A stretch of 64,000 nucleotides of DNA from an uncultured Collinsella sp. (GTDB lineage Bacteria > Actinomycetota > Coriobacteriia > Coriobacteriales > Coriobacteriaceae), in NCBI GenBank assembly GCA_934646815.1, contig CAKUEW010000005.1, positions 1 through 64,000 on the forward strand, given 5' to 3'. Each line of letters starts with the position of its first letter. The stretch's first letter is position 1. Below, one piece after another: positions 53,080 through 61,512 of this stretch. The notes below the pieces were generated by a model. The model was not told where the DNA came from and made no database searches. It saw nothing but the letters and a program-made list of their open reading frames with translations. The translations under genes and the position numbers were made by a program.

Positions 53080-54012
53080 TTACTGACGATCGAGCTTACG
53101 GACAGCAACGCGCTTGCTGTACTCCTCGACGTGACCGAAGTCGCCGATACCCACGGACTCGGCAACGTTGGCGCCAGTGGCCATAGCGAGCTTCATGGCC
53201 TCCTCGACGTTGTCGCGATCCCTGTACCACTTGTGCAGGAACGCAGCGAGGGTGCAGTCGCCGGCACAGACGGAAGAGACCAGCTTGATGTTGAACTCAC
53301 GCTTGGCATACCAAATGTCCTCGCCGTTGGAGAAGTAGGCGTCGCCACGGCTGCCGCGGGTGAGCAGAACGTTCTGCACGCCGGCGTCGTGAGCCATCTT
53401 CATGGCAACGCGCACCTCGTCGTCGGTGTCGACCGGCACGCCGAAGATAGCCTTCATCTCGTGATGGTTCGGCTTAATGAGCAGCGGCTTCTTGTGAGCG
53501 AGCTCCTTGAGCTTGTCGGAGGACAGGTCCAGGACGACGTCGGCGCCACGGGCCTGAGCGTGCTCCATGACCTGGGCCAGGAAGTCGGACGTGGCTTTGG
53601 GAGGCACGGAGCCGGAGACGATCAGACACTCCAGGTCGCCCGCGGTGTCCAGGATGTTGTACAGCTCCTTCTGGTGCTCCGGCGTGATCGGCGCGCCGGG
53701 GTTGAGGATGCCGTACTCGTGCTGGCCATCGTTGACGTAGGTGTTGATACGCGTGATGCCGTCGGTCCAGACCGGGCGGCACAGGCAGCCCAGATTCATG
53801 ACCTCCTCGACGATGAACTTGCCCGTAAAGCCGGCGAAGAAGCCGAGCGCGACGGTGTCGACACCCATCTTCTTAAAGGCGAAGGACACGTCGAGGCCCT
53901 TGCCGTTGGCCGTGTAGCTGGCCGAACCGGTACGGACGTTCTCGTCGGGCTCGAGCGGAGAGCTCGAAACCGTCATGTCGACGGCCGGGTTAGCGGTTAG
54001 CGTGTAGAACAT
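53080..54012 (-). CDS. fruK: 1-phosphofructokinase-like sugar kinase (paralogue 1)
   Basis: A 310-residue PfkB-family kinase, clearly homologous to its downstream neighbour (MFYTLTANPAVDMTV, NGKGLDVSFAF, VWTDGITRINTYVN). The catalytic region is VCAGDCTLAAF: the catalytic Asp is present, but the usual GAGDS reads CAGDC. It follows ptsI by about 75 bp, so it is the likely partner of the fructose EII, converting fructose 1-phosphate to fructose 1,6-bisphosphate. AGGGGG lies 8 nt before the ATG. Which paralogue is the true FruK cannot be decided from sequence. Confidence 0.87.
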   Translation of the reverse strand: MFYTLTANPAVDMTVSSSPLEPDENVRTGSASYTANGKGLDVSFAFKKMGVDTVALGFFAGFTGKFIVEEVMNLGCLCRPVWTDGITRINTYVNDGQHEYGILNPGAPITPEHQKELYNILDTAGDLECLIVSGSVPPKATSDFLAQVMEHAQARGADVVLDLSSDKLKELAHKKPLLIKPNHHEMKAIFGVPVDTDDEVRVAMKMAHDAGVQNVLLTRGSRGDAYFSNGEDIWYAKREFNIKLVSSVCAGDCTLAAFLHKWYRDRDNVEEAMKLAMATGANVAESVGIGDFGHVEEYSKRVAVRKLDRQ

Positions 54013-54038
54013 TTACAGTACCCCCTGTATGTGTGAGG

Positions 54039-54070
54039 ACCGCGTGACCGGCCCATTCCAGTCACGCGGT
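54039..54070 (-). terminator. Hairpin between ptsI and fruK
   Basis: A perfect 10-bp stem, ACCGCGTGAC / GTCACGCGGT, with a 12-nt loop and no T-run. It is probably an attenuator or mRNA-stabilising structure. Confidence 0.5.
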
Positions 54071-54087
54071 AACCCTCGAATACCAAA

Positions 54088-55803
54088 TTAGCGAGCGGCA
54101 GACTCGAGCAGCGCCTTGACCTCGGCGGCGGTGTTGCAGGCGAGCGCCTTCTCGGCGAGCTCGTCGCACTCGGCCTTGGTCCACTGGCTGATGGTCTTGC
54201 GGGCGCGCAGGATCGAAGGAGCGCTCATCGAGAACTCCTCAAGGCCCCAACTGATCAGCAGCGGCTCAAGCAGCGGATCGGCAGCGGCCTCGCCGCACAT
54301 GCCCACCATGATGCCGGCCTTCACGCCGCTCTCGATGATGTTCTTGAGGGAGCGGAGCACGGCGGGATAATAAACCTGGTACAGGTTGGAGATCGTGTCG
54401 TTGCCGCGGTCGGCGCACATGGTGTAGCCGATCAGGTCGTTGGTGCCGATGGAGAAGAAGTCGGCGACCTCGGCCAGGCGGTCAGCGAGCAGAGACGCAG
54501 CAGGCGTCTCGACCATGATGCCGACCTCGATGTTCTCGTTGAACTTGCGGCCCTCTTCGGTGAGCTCGGCCTTGCACTGCTCGACGAGCTCCTTGACAGC
54601 CACGACCTCCTCGACGCAGGTGACCAGCGGGATCATGATCTTGATGTCACCAAAGGCGCTGGCGCGCAGCAGGGCGCGGAGCTGGACCTTGTACTGGTCG
54701 GGGTTAGCCAGGCAGTAACGCACGGCGCGGAAGCCCATGAAGGGGTTCTCTTCCTTGACCATGTGCAGGTACGGGATCTCCTTGTCGCCGCCCACGTCGA
54801 GCGTGCGGATGATGACAGGAGCGCCCTTGAGCGCGCTGGCGACCTTGCGGTAGGCGTTGAACTGCTCCTCCTCGGAGGGAAGCTCGGCAGAGTCCATGAA
54901 CAGGAACTCGGAGCGGAACAGACCAATGGCCTCGGCGTCGTGATCGAGTGCGTTGGGCACGTCATCGGGGTTGCCGATGTTGCAGGCGATGATCTTCTTA
55001 ATGCCGTCGGCAGTCATGGAAGGCTTACCGCGGAAGGCCTCGAGGGCCGCCTTCTCGGCAGCGAACGCCTCGGCCTTGGCGGTGTAGGCGGCGAGCGTCT
55101 CCTCATCGGGATCGGCCTCGACGACACCCTTGCCGCCATCGACGATGACGGTCATGCCGTTGCGCAGTGCGGTGCAGCTGTTGGCGACCGAAAGAACGGC
55201 CGGGATCTCGAGCGCACGGGCGATGATCGCGGAGTGCGACGTGCGGCCACCGGTCTCGGTGACGATGCCGGCCACGTGAGCCTTGTCGATCGTGGCGGTC
55301 ATGGACGGCGTAAGGTCGTGCACGACAACGACGGTGTTCTCGGGCAGGACGGAGAGGTCGACGACCTCCTTGCCCAGCAGCTCAGCCAGAATGCCGGTGC
55401 GGATGTCGGCAATGTCGGCCGCGCGCAGGCGGAACATCTCGTCGTCCATGGACAGGAACATGTTCTCGAACATGGTCGAGGTGTCCATGAGCGCCTGCTC
55501 GGCGCAGGTACCGCCGTCGATGGCGGCGTTAATGGCGTCGGTCATGCCCGGATCCTGAGCCAGAACAATGTGTCCGCTCATGATCTCGGCCTCGGCCTCG
55601 CCCACCGTCTCCTTCATGTGGTCGGCCTGAGCCTGGGTCTTCTCGCAGAAGACCGAAAGAGCAGCCTGATAGCGCTCCTTCTCGGCTGCCCTATCGGCCT
55701 CGGCAACCTCGTGCGGCTCAAACGTCAAGTCGGGATCGGTGGCGACCATGACGGTGCCGATACCGATGCCCTCGGATGCGTTGACTCCCTGATACATTCC
55801 CAT
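54088..55803 (-). CDS. ptsI: PTS enzyme I (phosphoenolpyruvate-protein phosphotransferase)
   Basis: Takes phosphate from PEP and passes it to HPr. The 571 residues are full length. The phospho-histidine is in TGGRTSHSAIIARALEIPAV. The PEP-binding half holds GLFRSEFLFMD, IRTLDVGGDKEIPYL, NPFMGFRAVRYCL and FSIGTNDLIGYTM, and MCGEAAADP carries the catalytic Cys. Start: ATG at 55803 or, equally plausible, ATG at 55797 (MYQGVNASEG); both have GGAG/AGGA spacings of about 6 nt. A terminator-like hairpin separates it from ptsH, so the EI/HPr ratio may be set by partial termination. Confidence 0.96.
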   Translation of the reverse strand: MGMYQGVNASEGIGIGTVMVATDPDLTFEPHEVAEADRAAEKERYQAALSVFCEKTQAQADHMKETVGEAEAEIMSGHIVLAQDPGMTDAINAAIDGGTCAEQALMDTSTMFENMFLSMDDEMFRLRAADIADIRTGILAELLGKEVVDLSVLPENTVVVVHDLTPSMTATIDKAHVAGIVTETGGRTSHSAIIARALEIPAVLSVANSCTALRNGMTVIVDGGKGVVEADPDEETLAAYTAKAEAFAAEKAALEAFRGKPSMTADGIKKIIACNIGNPDDVPNALDHDAEAIGLFRSEFLFMDSAELPSEEEQFNAYRKVASALKGAPVIIRTLDVGGDKEIPYLHMVKEENPFMGFRAVRYCLANPDQYKVQLRALLRASAFGDIKIMIPLVTCVEEVVAVKELVEQCKAELTEEGRKFNENIEVGIMVETPAASLLADRLAEVADFFSIGTNDLIGYTMCADRGNDTISNLYQVYYPAVLRSLKNIIESGVKAGIMVGMCGEAAADPLLEPLLISWGLEEFSMSAPSILRARKTISQWTKAECDELAEKALACNTAAEVKALLESAAR

Positions 55804-55849
55804 TCCTCTCTCCGTGTCATGTGATAAAGCGTTTTGCCATACCCATGAC

Positions 55850-55884
55850 AAAAGAGCGCAGTTACCTTAAACAGGTCACTGCGC
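55850..55884 (-). terminator. Terminator-like hairpin between ptsH and ptsI
   Basis: GCGCAGT-ACCT pairs with AGGT-ACTGCGC (one mismatch, 5-nt loop) at 55856-55884. On the minus strand it is followed by TCTTTTG. It would let ptsH be expressed in excess over ptsI. Confidence 0.75.
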
Positions 55885-55929
55885 CCCCAAATATGAACTT
55901 AATTGTTCAACATGCGACCCGTTTGAGTT

Positions 55930-56193
55930 CTACTCGCCAAGACCGCTCTTGATGAGCTCGATGGCAGCAGCCAGAGCCTCGGCCTCGTCAGCGCCGTCGC
56001 ACTTAACCTCGACCTCGGTACCGCAGGGGATACCAGCAGCCATGAGGGCCATCGGGGACTTACCGTTGACCTCCTTCTCGGGGGTGACGACGGTAACGTC
56101 GCAAGCATACTTGCCCATGGTGGAGGCGAACAGGCCAGCCGGACGCATGTGCAGACCCTGAGGATTGACGAGAGTAGCCTTCTCAGAAACCAT
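55930..56193 (-). CDS. ptsH: PTS phosphocarrier protein HPr
   Basis: An 87-residue HPr. The active-site histidine is in NPQGLHMRPAG (His15). The regulatory serine region GKSPMALMAAGIPCG (Ser46-like) is also present, so HPr kinase type control is possible. AAAGGAG lies 6 nt before the ATG. The ~540 bp upstream hold two long palindromes and the fruA terminator, so ptsH probably has its own promoter; none is clear by eye. Confidence 0.96.
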   Translation of the reverse strand: MVSEKATLVNPQGLHMRPAGLFASTMGKYACDVTVVTPEKEVNGKSPMALMAAGIPCGTEVEVKCDGADEAEALAAAIELIKSGLGE

Positions 56194-56332
56194 AATTGAC
56201 TCCTTTTTTGTGTTTAACCCCTGTCATGCATGCGGCAGGAGTCAGATTCACGACGTTGTTTATATTAACTCACATCAAACGGTTTTTCATTGTGTTTCGA
56301 ACGAATTATTGGGCAGATGTCTGGTTCGTCCG

Positions 56333-56480
56333 CTCGCCGCCCCGGGACCCGTGCGCGAGGCCTATAAGATTTCCTGCTCTACAGTCCTGCTCGCACGAAG
56401 AGCACATTAAGTGCTCTTCGGCTCGTGCGGAACTCGCGATAAATCTTATAGGCCTCGCGCACGGGTCCCGGGGCGGCGAG
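56333..56480. repeat. Palindromic repeat family B, copy 2 (40-bp perfect arms)
   Basis: Perfect 40-bp inverted arms (56333-56372 and 56441-56480) enclose a 68-nt core which, on the minus strand, matches the core at 40610-40678. The apical stem is GAAGAGCAC/GTGCTCTTC instead of GGAGGCCAC/GTGGCCTCC, so three pairs changed on both sides. The loop TTAAT, the bulge AGCCG and CGCACG/CGTGCG are conserved. The core is in the sense direction of the downstream gene ptsH. Confidence 0.93.
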
Positions 56481-56584
56481 CTGCGGTAAAACAGTCGGCC
56501 CAGAGCAATGTCGTCCGAACGGAATTTCGGCTGATGATCTGTCCACATTGGCGACATGGTTGGTGTGTCGCTCTATGCCCTTTT

Positions 56585-56657
56585 GTAAGTTGCGGTGAAA
56601 TAGGGACTGATTTTGGGGTTGAAACGGTTTAATAGTCCCTATTTCACCGCAACTTAC
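56585..56657. repeat. Palindromic repeat family A, copy 3
   Basis: Perfect 24-bp arms (56585-56608 and 56634-56657), GTAAGTTGCGGTGAAATAGG inward, with a 25-nt centre. It lies between the fruA terminator and repeat B copy 2, 11 bp from the terminator. Confidence 0.92.
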
Positions 56658-56667
56658 GGATGGGATG

Positions 56668-56704
56668 AAAAAAGGCGGGGGCTCCGGGTGGAGTCCTCGC
56701 CTTT
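56668..56704 (-). terminator. Intrinsic terminator of fruA
   Basis: On the minus strand AGGCG...CGCCT with an inner CTCC/GGAG stem is followed by TTTTTTC. It lies 36 bp after the fruA stop. Confidence 0.85.
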
Positions 56705-56739
56705 GATACAGGGGGCGATGTTAGTCGCGGATAGTGGGG

Positions 56740-58743
56740 TTAGACCAGACGGGCGTTGATCGTCTTGGCGATCTGGGCGGCGTCGGTGGAATCCTTGACG
56801 GTGGCGCGGAAGTCCTCGTCCATGAGCGCCTCGGCGACCTTGGACAGGATCTTGAGGTGCGTGGTGCCAGCCTGGGCGCCCGGGATGAGCAGGGCGATGG
56901 CCACGTTGACGGGAGCACCGTCCATGGTGTCCCAACCGGTCACGCCGGACTCGTCCTTGACGACGATGACGGCGGCCTCGGTGATGGCATCGGACTTGGC
57001 GTGCGGAATGGCGAAGCCCTCCATCATGCCCGTGGTGCCCTCGGCCTCGCGGGCCAGGAAGGCGTTCATCACGGCGTCAGCGTCGCCGGCGACACCGGCC
57101 TTGACGGCCTGGTTGGAGACGAAGCTCAGGGCCTCGTCACGAGAAGCGAAGTCCTCGGCGACAAAGACGTTCTCGACCTTCACGAAGTCAGAAGCCTCGG
57201 CCTTGGGAGCCTCGACGGCAGCAGGCTTAGCAGCCTCGACCGGCTTGGCAGCGGGAGCGGCCTTCTGGTTCTTCTCGAAGTCATACTTCTTGAAGGCGAC
57301 GAACAGGATGCCACCGACCACGGCGCCGATGAGGATCGCGAGGACCCACAGCGGACCGTTCTCGACAACGGGCAGGACCAGGAAGCCACCGTGGGGCGCC
57401 GGATCGTGGACGTTGAACATAATGGTCAGAATCGAGGCGATGGAGGAACCGAGCATCATGATGGGCATGACGGGCCAGATGTTCTTGGTCATGAACGGGA
57501 TGGCGCCCTCGGTGATGTGGGTGCAACCAAGGATGAGGTTGACGATACCGGCGTCGTGATCCTCCTGGCTGAAATACTTCTTGCCGACGACGACGGCGAA
57601 GGTGGTGATCAGCGGCGGAACGATGCAGGCGGCGGAAACGGCAGCCATGAAGTTGGTGCCGAAGTTGTAGGTGTCGGTGCCGACGCCGGCAGCCAGGGCC
57701 TCGGTGAGCATAGCGGTGCCGGTGACGTAGGCAGCCTTGTTGACCGGGCCACCCATGTCAAAGGCGCACATGCAGCCGATGGCAAGACCCAGAACAACAG
57801 CGCCAGAGGCGGACAGACCCTTAAGGAAGTCCATCATGGCCGTGTTGATGGCAGCCATGGGGCCGGAGATGCCAAGCATGACCAGACCGACGATTGCCGT
57901 GGAGAACAGCGGGTACAGGAAGATAGCCTTCAGGCCGTCCAGGTTCTTGGGCAGGCCGGCAAAGACCTTCTCGAGCAGCAGGATGACATAGCCAGCGAGG
58001 AAGCCGCCCACGATGCCGCCCAGGAAGCCGAAGCCCACGCCAGCACCGCCGGCGTCGATCATGCCGGTCTCGGCGTTAACGGGCAGACCCTGAATGGCGA
58101 TCATACCGGCAACAAAACCGGGGACGAGCGCCGGGCGCTTACCGATGGACTCGGCGATATAGGCAGAAAGCACAGGAACCATGAGGTTCATGGCAATGCC
58201 GCCGATGATCTTGAGCATAGCGGCGAAGCTGTTGTAGTCGGCAGCCGTCGAATCGAAGGACGTAATGCCCCACAGGAACGAAACTGCGGTCAGAACACCA
58301 CCGGCGACGACGAAGACCAGCATGTGGCTAACGCCGTTCATGAGGTGCTTGTAGATGACGTGACCGATGGACTCCTTCTCCTCGACCTCGTCCTCGACAT
58401 CGGCAGCGGCGGCAACCGAGCTGTCGCCCTTAGCGGCGAGCGCGCGGTCGATCAGCTTACCGGCGGCCTCAACGGACAGGGCCTTAGAAACACCGACGGA
58501 AACCATGGGCTTGCCGGCGAAACGCTCGGCCTGGACATCCTTGTCGGCTGCGACGACGACGGCCTTGGCACCGGCGATCTCACCCTTCGTGAGCTCGTTC
58601 TCGACACCGACCTGGCCATGGGTCTCGACCTTAATGGTCAGACCACGCTCGGCAGCTGCCTTCTCCAGCGCCTCCTTCGCCATGAAGGTGTGTGCGATGC
58701 CGGTCGGGCAACCAGTCGCGGCGATGATGTCAAACTTAGCCAT
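56740..58743 (-). CDS. fruA: PTS fructose-specific enzyme II (IIB-IIC-IIA)
   Basis: Imports fructose with phosphorylation, yielding fructose 1-phosphate. The 667 residues run in the order IIB, IIC, IIA. IIB carries Cys12 in ATGCPTGIAHTFMA. IIC covers residues ~125-470 with about 9-10 membrane helices (LVPGFVAGMIAIQGLPVNAE, DMGGPVNKAAYV). After an Ala/Pro/Lys linker (AAKPVEAAKPAAVEAPKAEA), IIA carries His581 in GFAIPHAKSDAI. A GGAGGG lies before the ATG. It is divergent from an RpiR regulator, with palindromes between them. Confidence 0.95.
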   Translation of the reverse strand: MAKFDIIAATGCPTGIAHTFMAKEALEKAAAERGLTIKVETHGQVGVENELTKGEIAGAKAVVVAADKDVQAERFAGKPMVSVGVSKALSVEAAGKLIDRALAAKGDSSVAAAADVEDEVEEKESIGHVIYKHLMNGVSHMLVFVVAGGVLTAVSFLWGITSFDSTAADYNSFAAMLKIIGGIAMNLMVPVLSAYIAESIGKRPALVPGFVAGMIAIQGLPVNAETGMIDAGGAGVGFGFLGGIVGGFLAGYVILLLEKVFAGLPKNLDGLKAIFLYPLFSTAIVGLVMLGISGPMAAINTAMMDFLKGLSASGAVVLGLAIGCMCAFDMGGPVNKAAYVTGTAMLTEALAAGVGTDTYNFGTNFMAAVSAACIVPPLITTFAVVVGKKYFSQEDHDAGIVNLILGCTHITEGAIPFMTKNIWPVMPIMMLGSSIASILTIMFNVHDPAPHGGFLVLPVVENGPLWVLAILIGAVVGGILFVAFKKYDFEKNQKAAPAAKPVEAAKPAAVEAPKAEASDFVKVENVFVAEDFASRDEALSFVSNQAVKAGVAGDADAVMNAFLAREAEGTTGMMEGFAIPHAKSDAITEAAVIVVKDESGVTGWDTMDGAPVNVAIALLIPGAQAGTTHLKILSKVAEALMDEDFRATVKDSTDAAQIAKTINARLV

Positions 58744-58867
58744 GTGTCCCTCCTTTTGAGTTTTGCGCCCGCAGGCGCTCCCCTACACGCGCCTCTTGCG
58801 CGCTTTTCCACACCTGAAAGATACCAACCTACCGCTGGCGTGAGAAGTGAAAACGTCCATTTCTCCG

Positions 58868-58897
58868 GTGAAAGGTTCTTTCACGACCGTAAACGGT
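58868..58897. promoter_or_regulatory. Operator-like palindromes between fruA and the RpiR gene
   Basis: GTGAAAG-GTT-CTTTCAC (58868-58884) is a perfect 7-bp inverted repeat, followed at once by ACCGT-AA-ACGGT (58886-58897). Further TGAAA half-sites occur at about 58850 and 58901. They lie about 120 bp from both start codons, where an RpiR-type dimer could control fruA and itself. Confidence 0.6.
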
Positions 58898-59015
58898 AGA
58901 TGAAAGTTTACCATCACACCTTGAAACGGCAAGGAGTATCTTGTAATTGAGAATAGCCCTTATACTATTTCATTGAGCCAACAGTCCGATTTATTTACCA
59001 CCCAGGAGCGATTTC

Positions 59016-59873
59016 ATGTCCGATAGCAGCAAGAGCGCGCTTTCGCTCATTAGCACCCACAAGGGCTACAGCGGGTCTGAGCAGCGCATTGTCGACTATA
59101 TCTTGGACCATCAGTCCGAGGCGCCGCGCCTGACGGCGGCACAGCTCTCGCGCGCTGCGGAGACTTCCGAAGCCACCGTGTCGCGATTTTGCCGCAAGCT
59201 GGGCTTTGGCAGCTTCCGTAGTTTTCAGTTTTCGCTGGCGCGCGATCTGGAGAGCCAGCGCAACGAGGGCGTGACCGACGAGGTCTCGCTCGACAATATG
59301 GAGCAGAGCCTTAAGAACATCCTGGCCGCGAAGGTCAGCGAGCTTAACGCCACCATCGATGGTATTGACCACGACACGCTGGCTGCGGTCGTGCATGCCC
59401 TTAAGAATGCCGGCGTCATTGAGTTTGCCGCCGTGGGCAACACCAATGCCGTGGCGATGGATGCAACGTTTAAGTTTTCGCAACTGGGACTACGCTGCAT
59501 GGCCAGTACGATCAGCGAAACGTCGATCGGCTTTGCGCTGACGCTGCAGCCCGGCGACGTCATCGTGCTCATCTCGAACTCCGGCAAGTCGCGCCGCCTG
59601 AACCGTATGGCCAAAGCGGCACGTGAATGCGGCGCCACCGTTGTCGTCATTAGTGGCGACAACGCCTCCCCGCTCGCGCGCCTGGGCGATTACACCTTTA
59701 ACACCGTTAACCACGAAGCGCTGCTCACCACGGGCGACTTTGCCTTCTCCAAGATGAGCGCCACGATGATCATCGAGGTCATCTACAACTTCCTGCTGCC
59801 CGAGGTCGAAGATGCCCGCGAGCACATCAGCTACTACGAGGAGCTCATCCAGCCGGATAAGGTCGTGGAGTAG
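59016..59873 (+). CDS. RpiR/MurR-family regulator (HTH + SIS domain)
   Basis: A 285-residue regulator. The N-terminal HTH (SEQRIVDYILDHQSEAPRLT, ETSEATVSRFCRKLGFGSFR) covers residues ~15-70. The SIS sugar-phosphate-binding domain lies at ~115-245 (AAVGNTNAVAMDATFKFSQL, VIVLISNSGKSRRLNRMAKA). Divergence from fruA points to control of fructose uptake, probably sensing fructose 1-phosphate or a related sugar phosphate. It ends 10 bp before the convergent recN stop, with no obvious terminator between. Confidence 0.92.
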   Translation: MSDSSKSALSLISTHKGYSGSEQRIVDYILDHQSEAPRLTAAQLSRAAETSEATVSRFCRKLGFGSFRSFQFSLARDLESQRNEGVTDEVSLDNMEQSLKNILAAKVSELNATIDGIDHDTLAAVVHALKNAGVIEFAAVGNTNAVAMDATFKFSQLGLRCMASTISETSIGFALTLQPGDVIVLISNSGKSRRLNRMAKAARECGATVVVISGDNASPLARLGDYTFNTVNHEALLTTGDFAFSKMSATMIIEVIYNFLLPEVEDAREHISYYEELIQPDKVVE

Positions 59874-59883
59874 GCCTATTGGT

Positions 59884-61512
59884 CTAGCCCCGTGCCTCTT
59901 CCAGCATCTGCCTGGCGTGCGCCAGGCTGGCCTCGGATTGGTCGCCGCTCAGCATGCGGGCAACCTCGGCAGTACGGGCCTCGCCGGTTACCTCGTCCAG
60001 ATGAGTCTGCGGAACATCGCCTGGCTCCTTGCTCACCACATAATGCTTATCGGCCATAACTGCCACCTGCGCCAGGTGCGTCACGACGATCACCTGATGC
60101 GTAGCAGCCAAGTCGGCCAGCACGCCGGCAAGGGCGCGGGCGGTAGAGCCGCCGACACCGGCATCGACCTCGTCGAAGACCAGGGTATCGACGCCGTCGG
60201 CATTGCCCAGGACAACTTTGCTCGCCAGCATGACGCGGCTGAGCTCACCGCCCGAGGCAATGCGGCGCAACGGACGCGGCGTGAGCCCGGCACCGCTGCG
60301 GTACAGCAGCTCGTAGCTCGAAGGACCGGCCGGCGTCCATTCGGCACGGGGAAGATCGCGCGATTCCCAAACCAGTTCGGCACTGCCCATCTCAAGGCGC
60401 GCCATCTGGCGGCCCACCTCATGGCAAAAGCGCGGGGCGGCGGTATTGCGCGCACGCTTGAGCGCCTTGGCCGCGGCAAACAGATCGCGCTCGGCAGCAC
60501 CAAGTGCCTCGCGCGCCTTCTTGATCTGCTCGTCACCATCATCTACCAGGGATAACAGCTCCCGGGAGCGGTCGCGCATGGCGAACACGTCGTCCATGGA
60601 AGGGCCCCACTGGCGAAGCAGCCCCTTAAGGTCGGCATAACGATCGCGCATGCGGGCAAGCTCGCGCGGGTCGAAGGCGACGCCATCGCGGTAGGCGCGC
60701 AGCTCGTTCGCACAGTCCTCGAGCGAGATGCAGGCATCGGACAGTGCGTCGGCAATATCGCCCAATTTGCGATCGACGGTTGCCATGCGCGAAAGTTCGG
60801 CGATGGCACCGTTCACGGCATCGAGCGCTCCCCCTTCGGCAGAAAGCGACGCATGCGCCTCGTTCGCGGTCGCCACCAGCACCTCGGCATGTTCCGAGCG
60901 CGGCAGCAACTCCTCGAGCTCCTCGAACTCACCGGGCTCGGGATCGACCTCGGCGATGCGCTCCAGGGCAAAACGTGCCTCCTCGACGCGGCTTCCCTGC
61001 GCACGCGAAGCCTCCTCCACACGACGGAGCTCCTTGGCAGCAGCGCGCGACGCCTTAAAGCAGGCGCGGTACTTGTCGAGCGCCTCGAGCGCCGAGCGGC
61101 CGGCCCAGGCATCAACCATCGCAACATGATGGGCCGGGTCGAGCAGGCGTTGATGCTCATGCTGGCCGCACAGGTCCATCATCACGCCCACGCGCTCCGA
61201 AAGCTCGCGCACGCTGGCAATGCGACCGTCGATTTTAACGCGGCTGCGGCCTTCGGCAGAAAGGCTACGCTGTACGGTGAAGCCCTCGGCGTCGTGCGGG
61301 CCGTCGAACAAGCGAGCTTCCACGCTCGCCAGCGCCTCACCCTCGCGCACCGTCGACGAATCTGCACGCTCGCCCAGGATGAGCTTGAGTGCAGACAGCA
61401 GCGCAGTCTTACCCGCGCCGGTCTCGCCAGTCAAAACCGTCAAGCCGGCGCTCGGCACGAGCGTCGCCTGGCGAATGAGCGCAATGTTGGAAACCTGCAG
61501 CTCATCGATCAT
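59884..61512 (-). CDS. recN: DNA repair protein RecN
   Basis: An SMC-like ATPase acting in double-strand-break repair. The 542 residues have the N-terminal ELQVSNIALIRQ and Walker A GETGAGKTALLSALKLILG, then a central coiled coil with many Arg/Glu/Ala. The C-terminal signature LRRIASGGELSRVMLASK and Walker B TLVFDEVDAGVGG follow. I chose ATG at 61512 (GGGG 6 nt upstream); it overlaps the 3' end of nadK by 11 nt. It ends the nusB-xseB-tlyA-nadK-recN operon. Confidence 0.95.
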   Translation of the reverse strand: MIDELQVSNIALIRQATLVPSAGLTVLTGETGAGKTALLSALKLILGERADSSTVREGEALASVEARLFDGPHDAEGFTVQRSLSAEGRSRVKIDGRIASVRELSERVGVMMDLCGQHEHQRLLDPAHHVAMVDAWAGRSALEALDKYRACFKASRAAAKELRRVEEASRAQGSRVEEARFALERIAEVDPEPGEFEELEELLPRSEHAEVLVATANEAHASLSAEGGALDAVNGAIAELSRMATVDRKLGDIADALSDACISLEDCANELRAYRDGVAFDPRELARMRDRYADLKGLLRQWGPSMDDVFAMRDRSRELLSLVDDGDEQIKKAREALGAAERDLFAAAKALKRARNTAAPRFCHEVGRQMARLEMGSAELVWESRDLPRAEWTPAGPSSYELLYRSGAGLTPRPLRRIASGGELSRVMLASKVVLGNADGVDTLVFDEVDAGVGGSTARALAGVLADLAATHQVIVVTHLAQVAVMADKHYVVSKEPGDVPQTHLDEVTGEARTAEVARMLSGDQSEASLAHARQMLEEARG

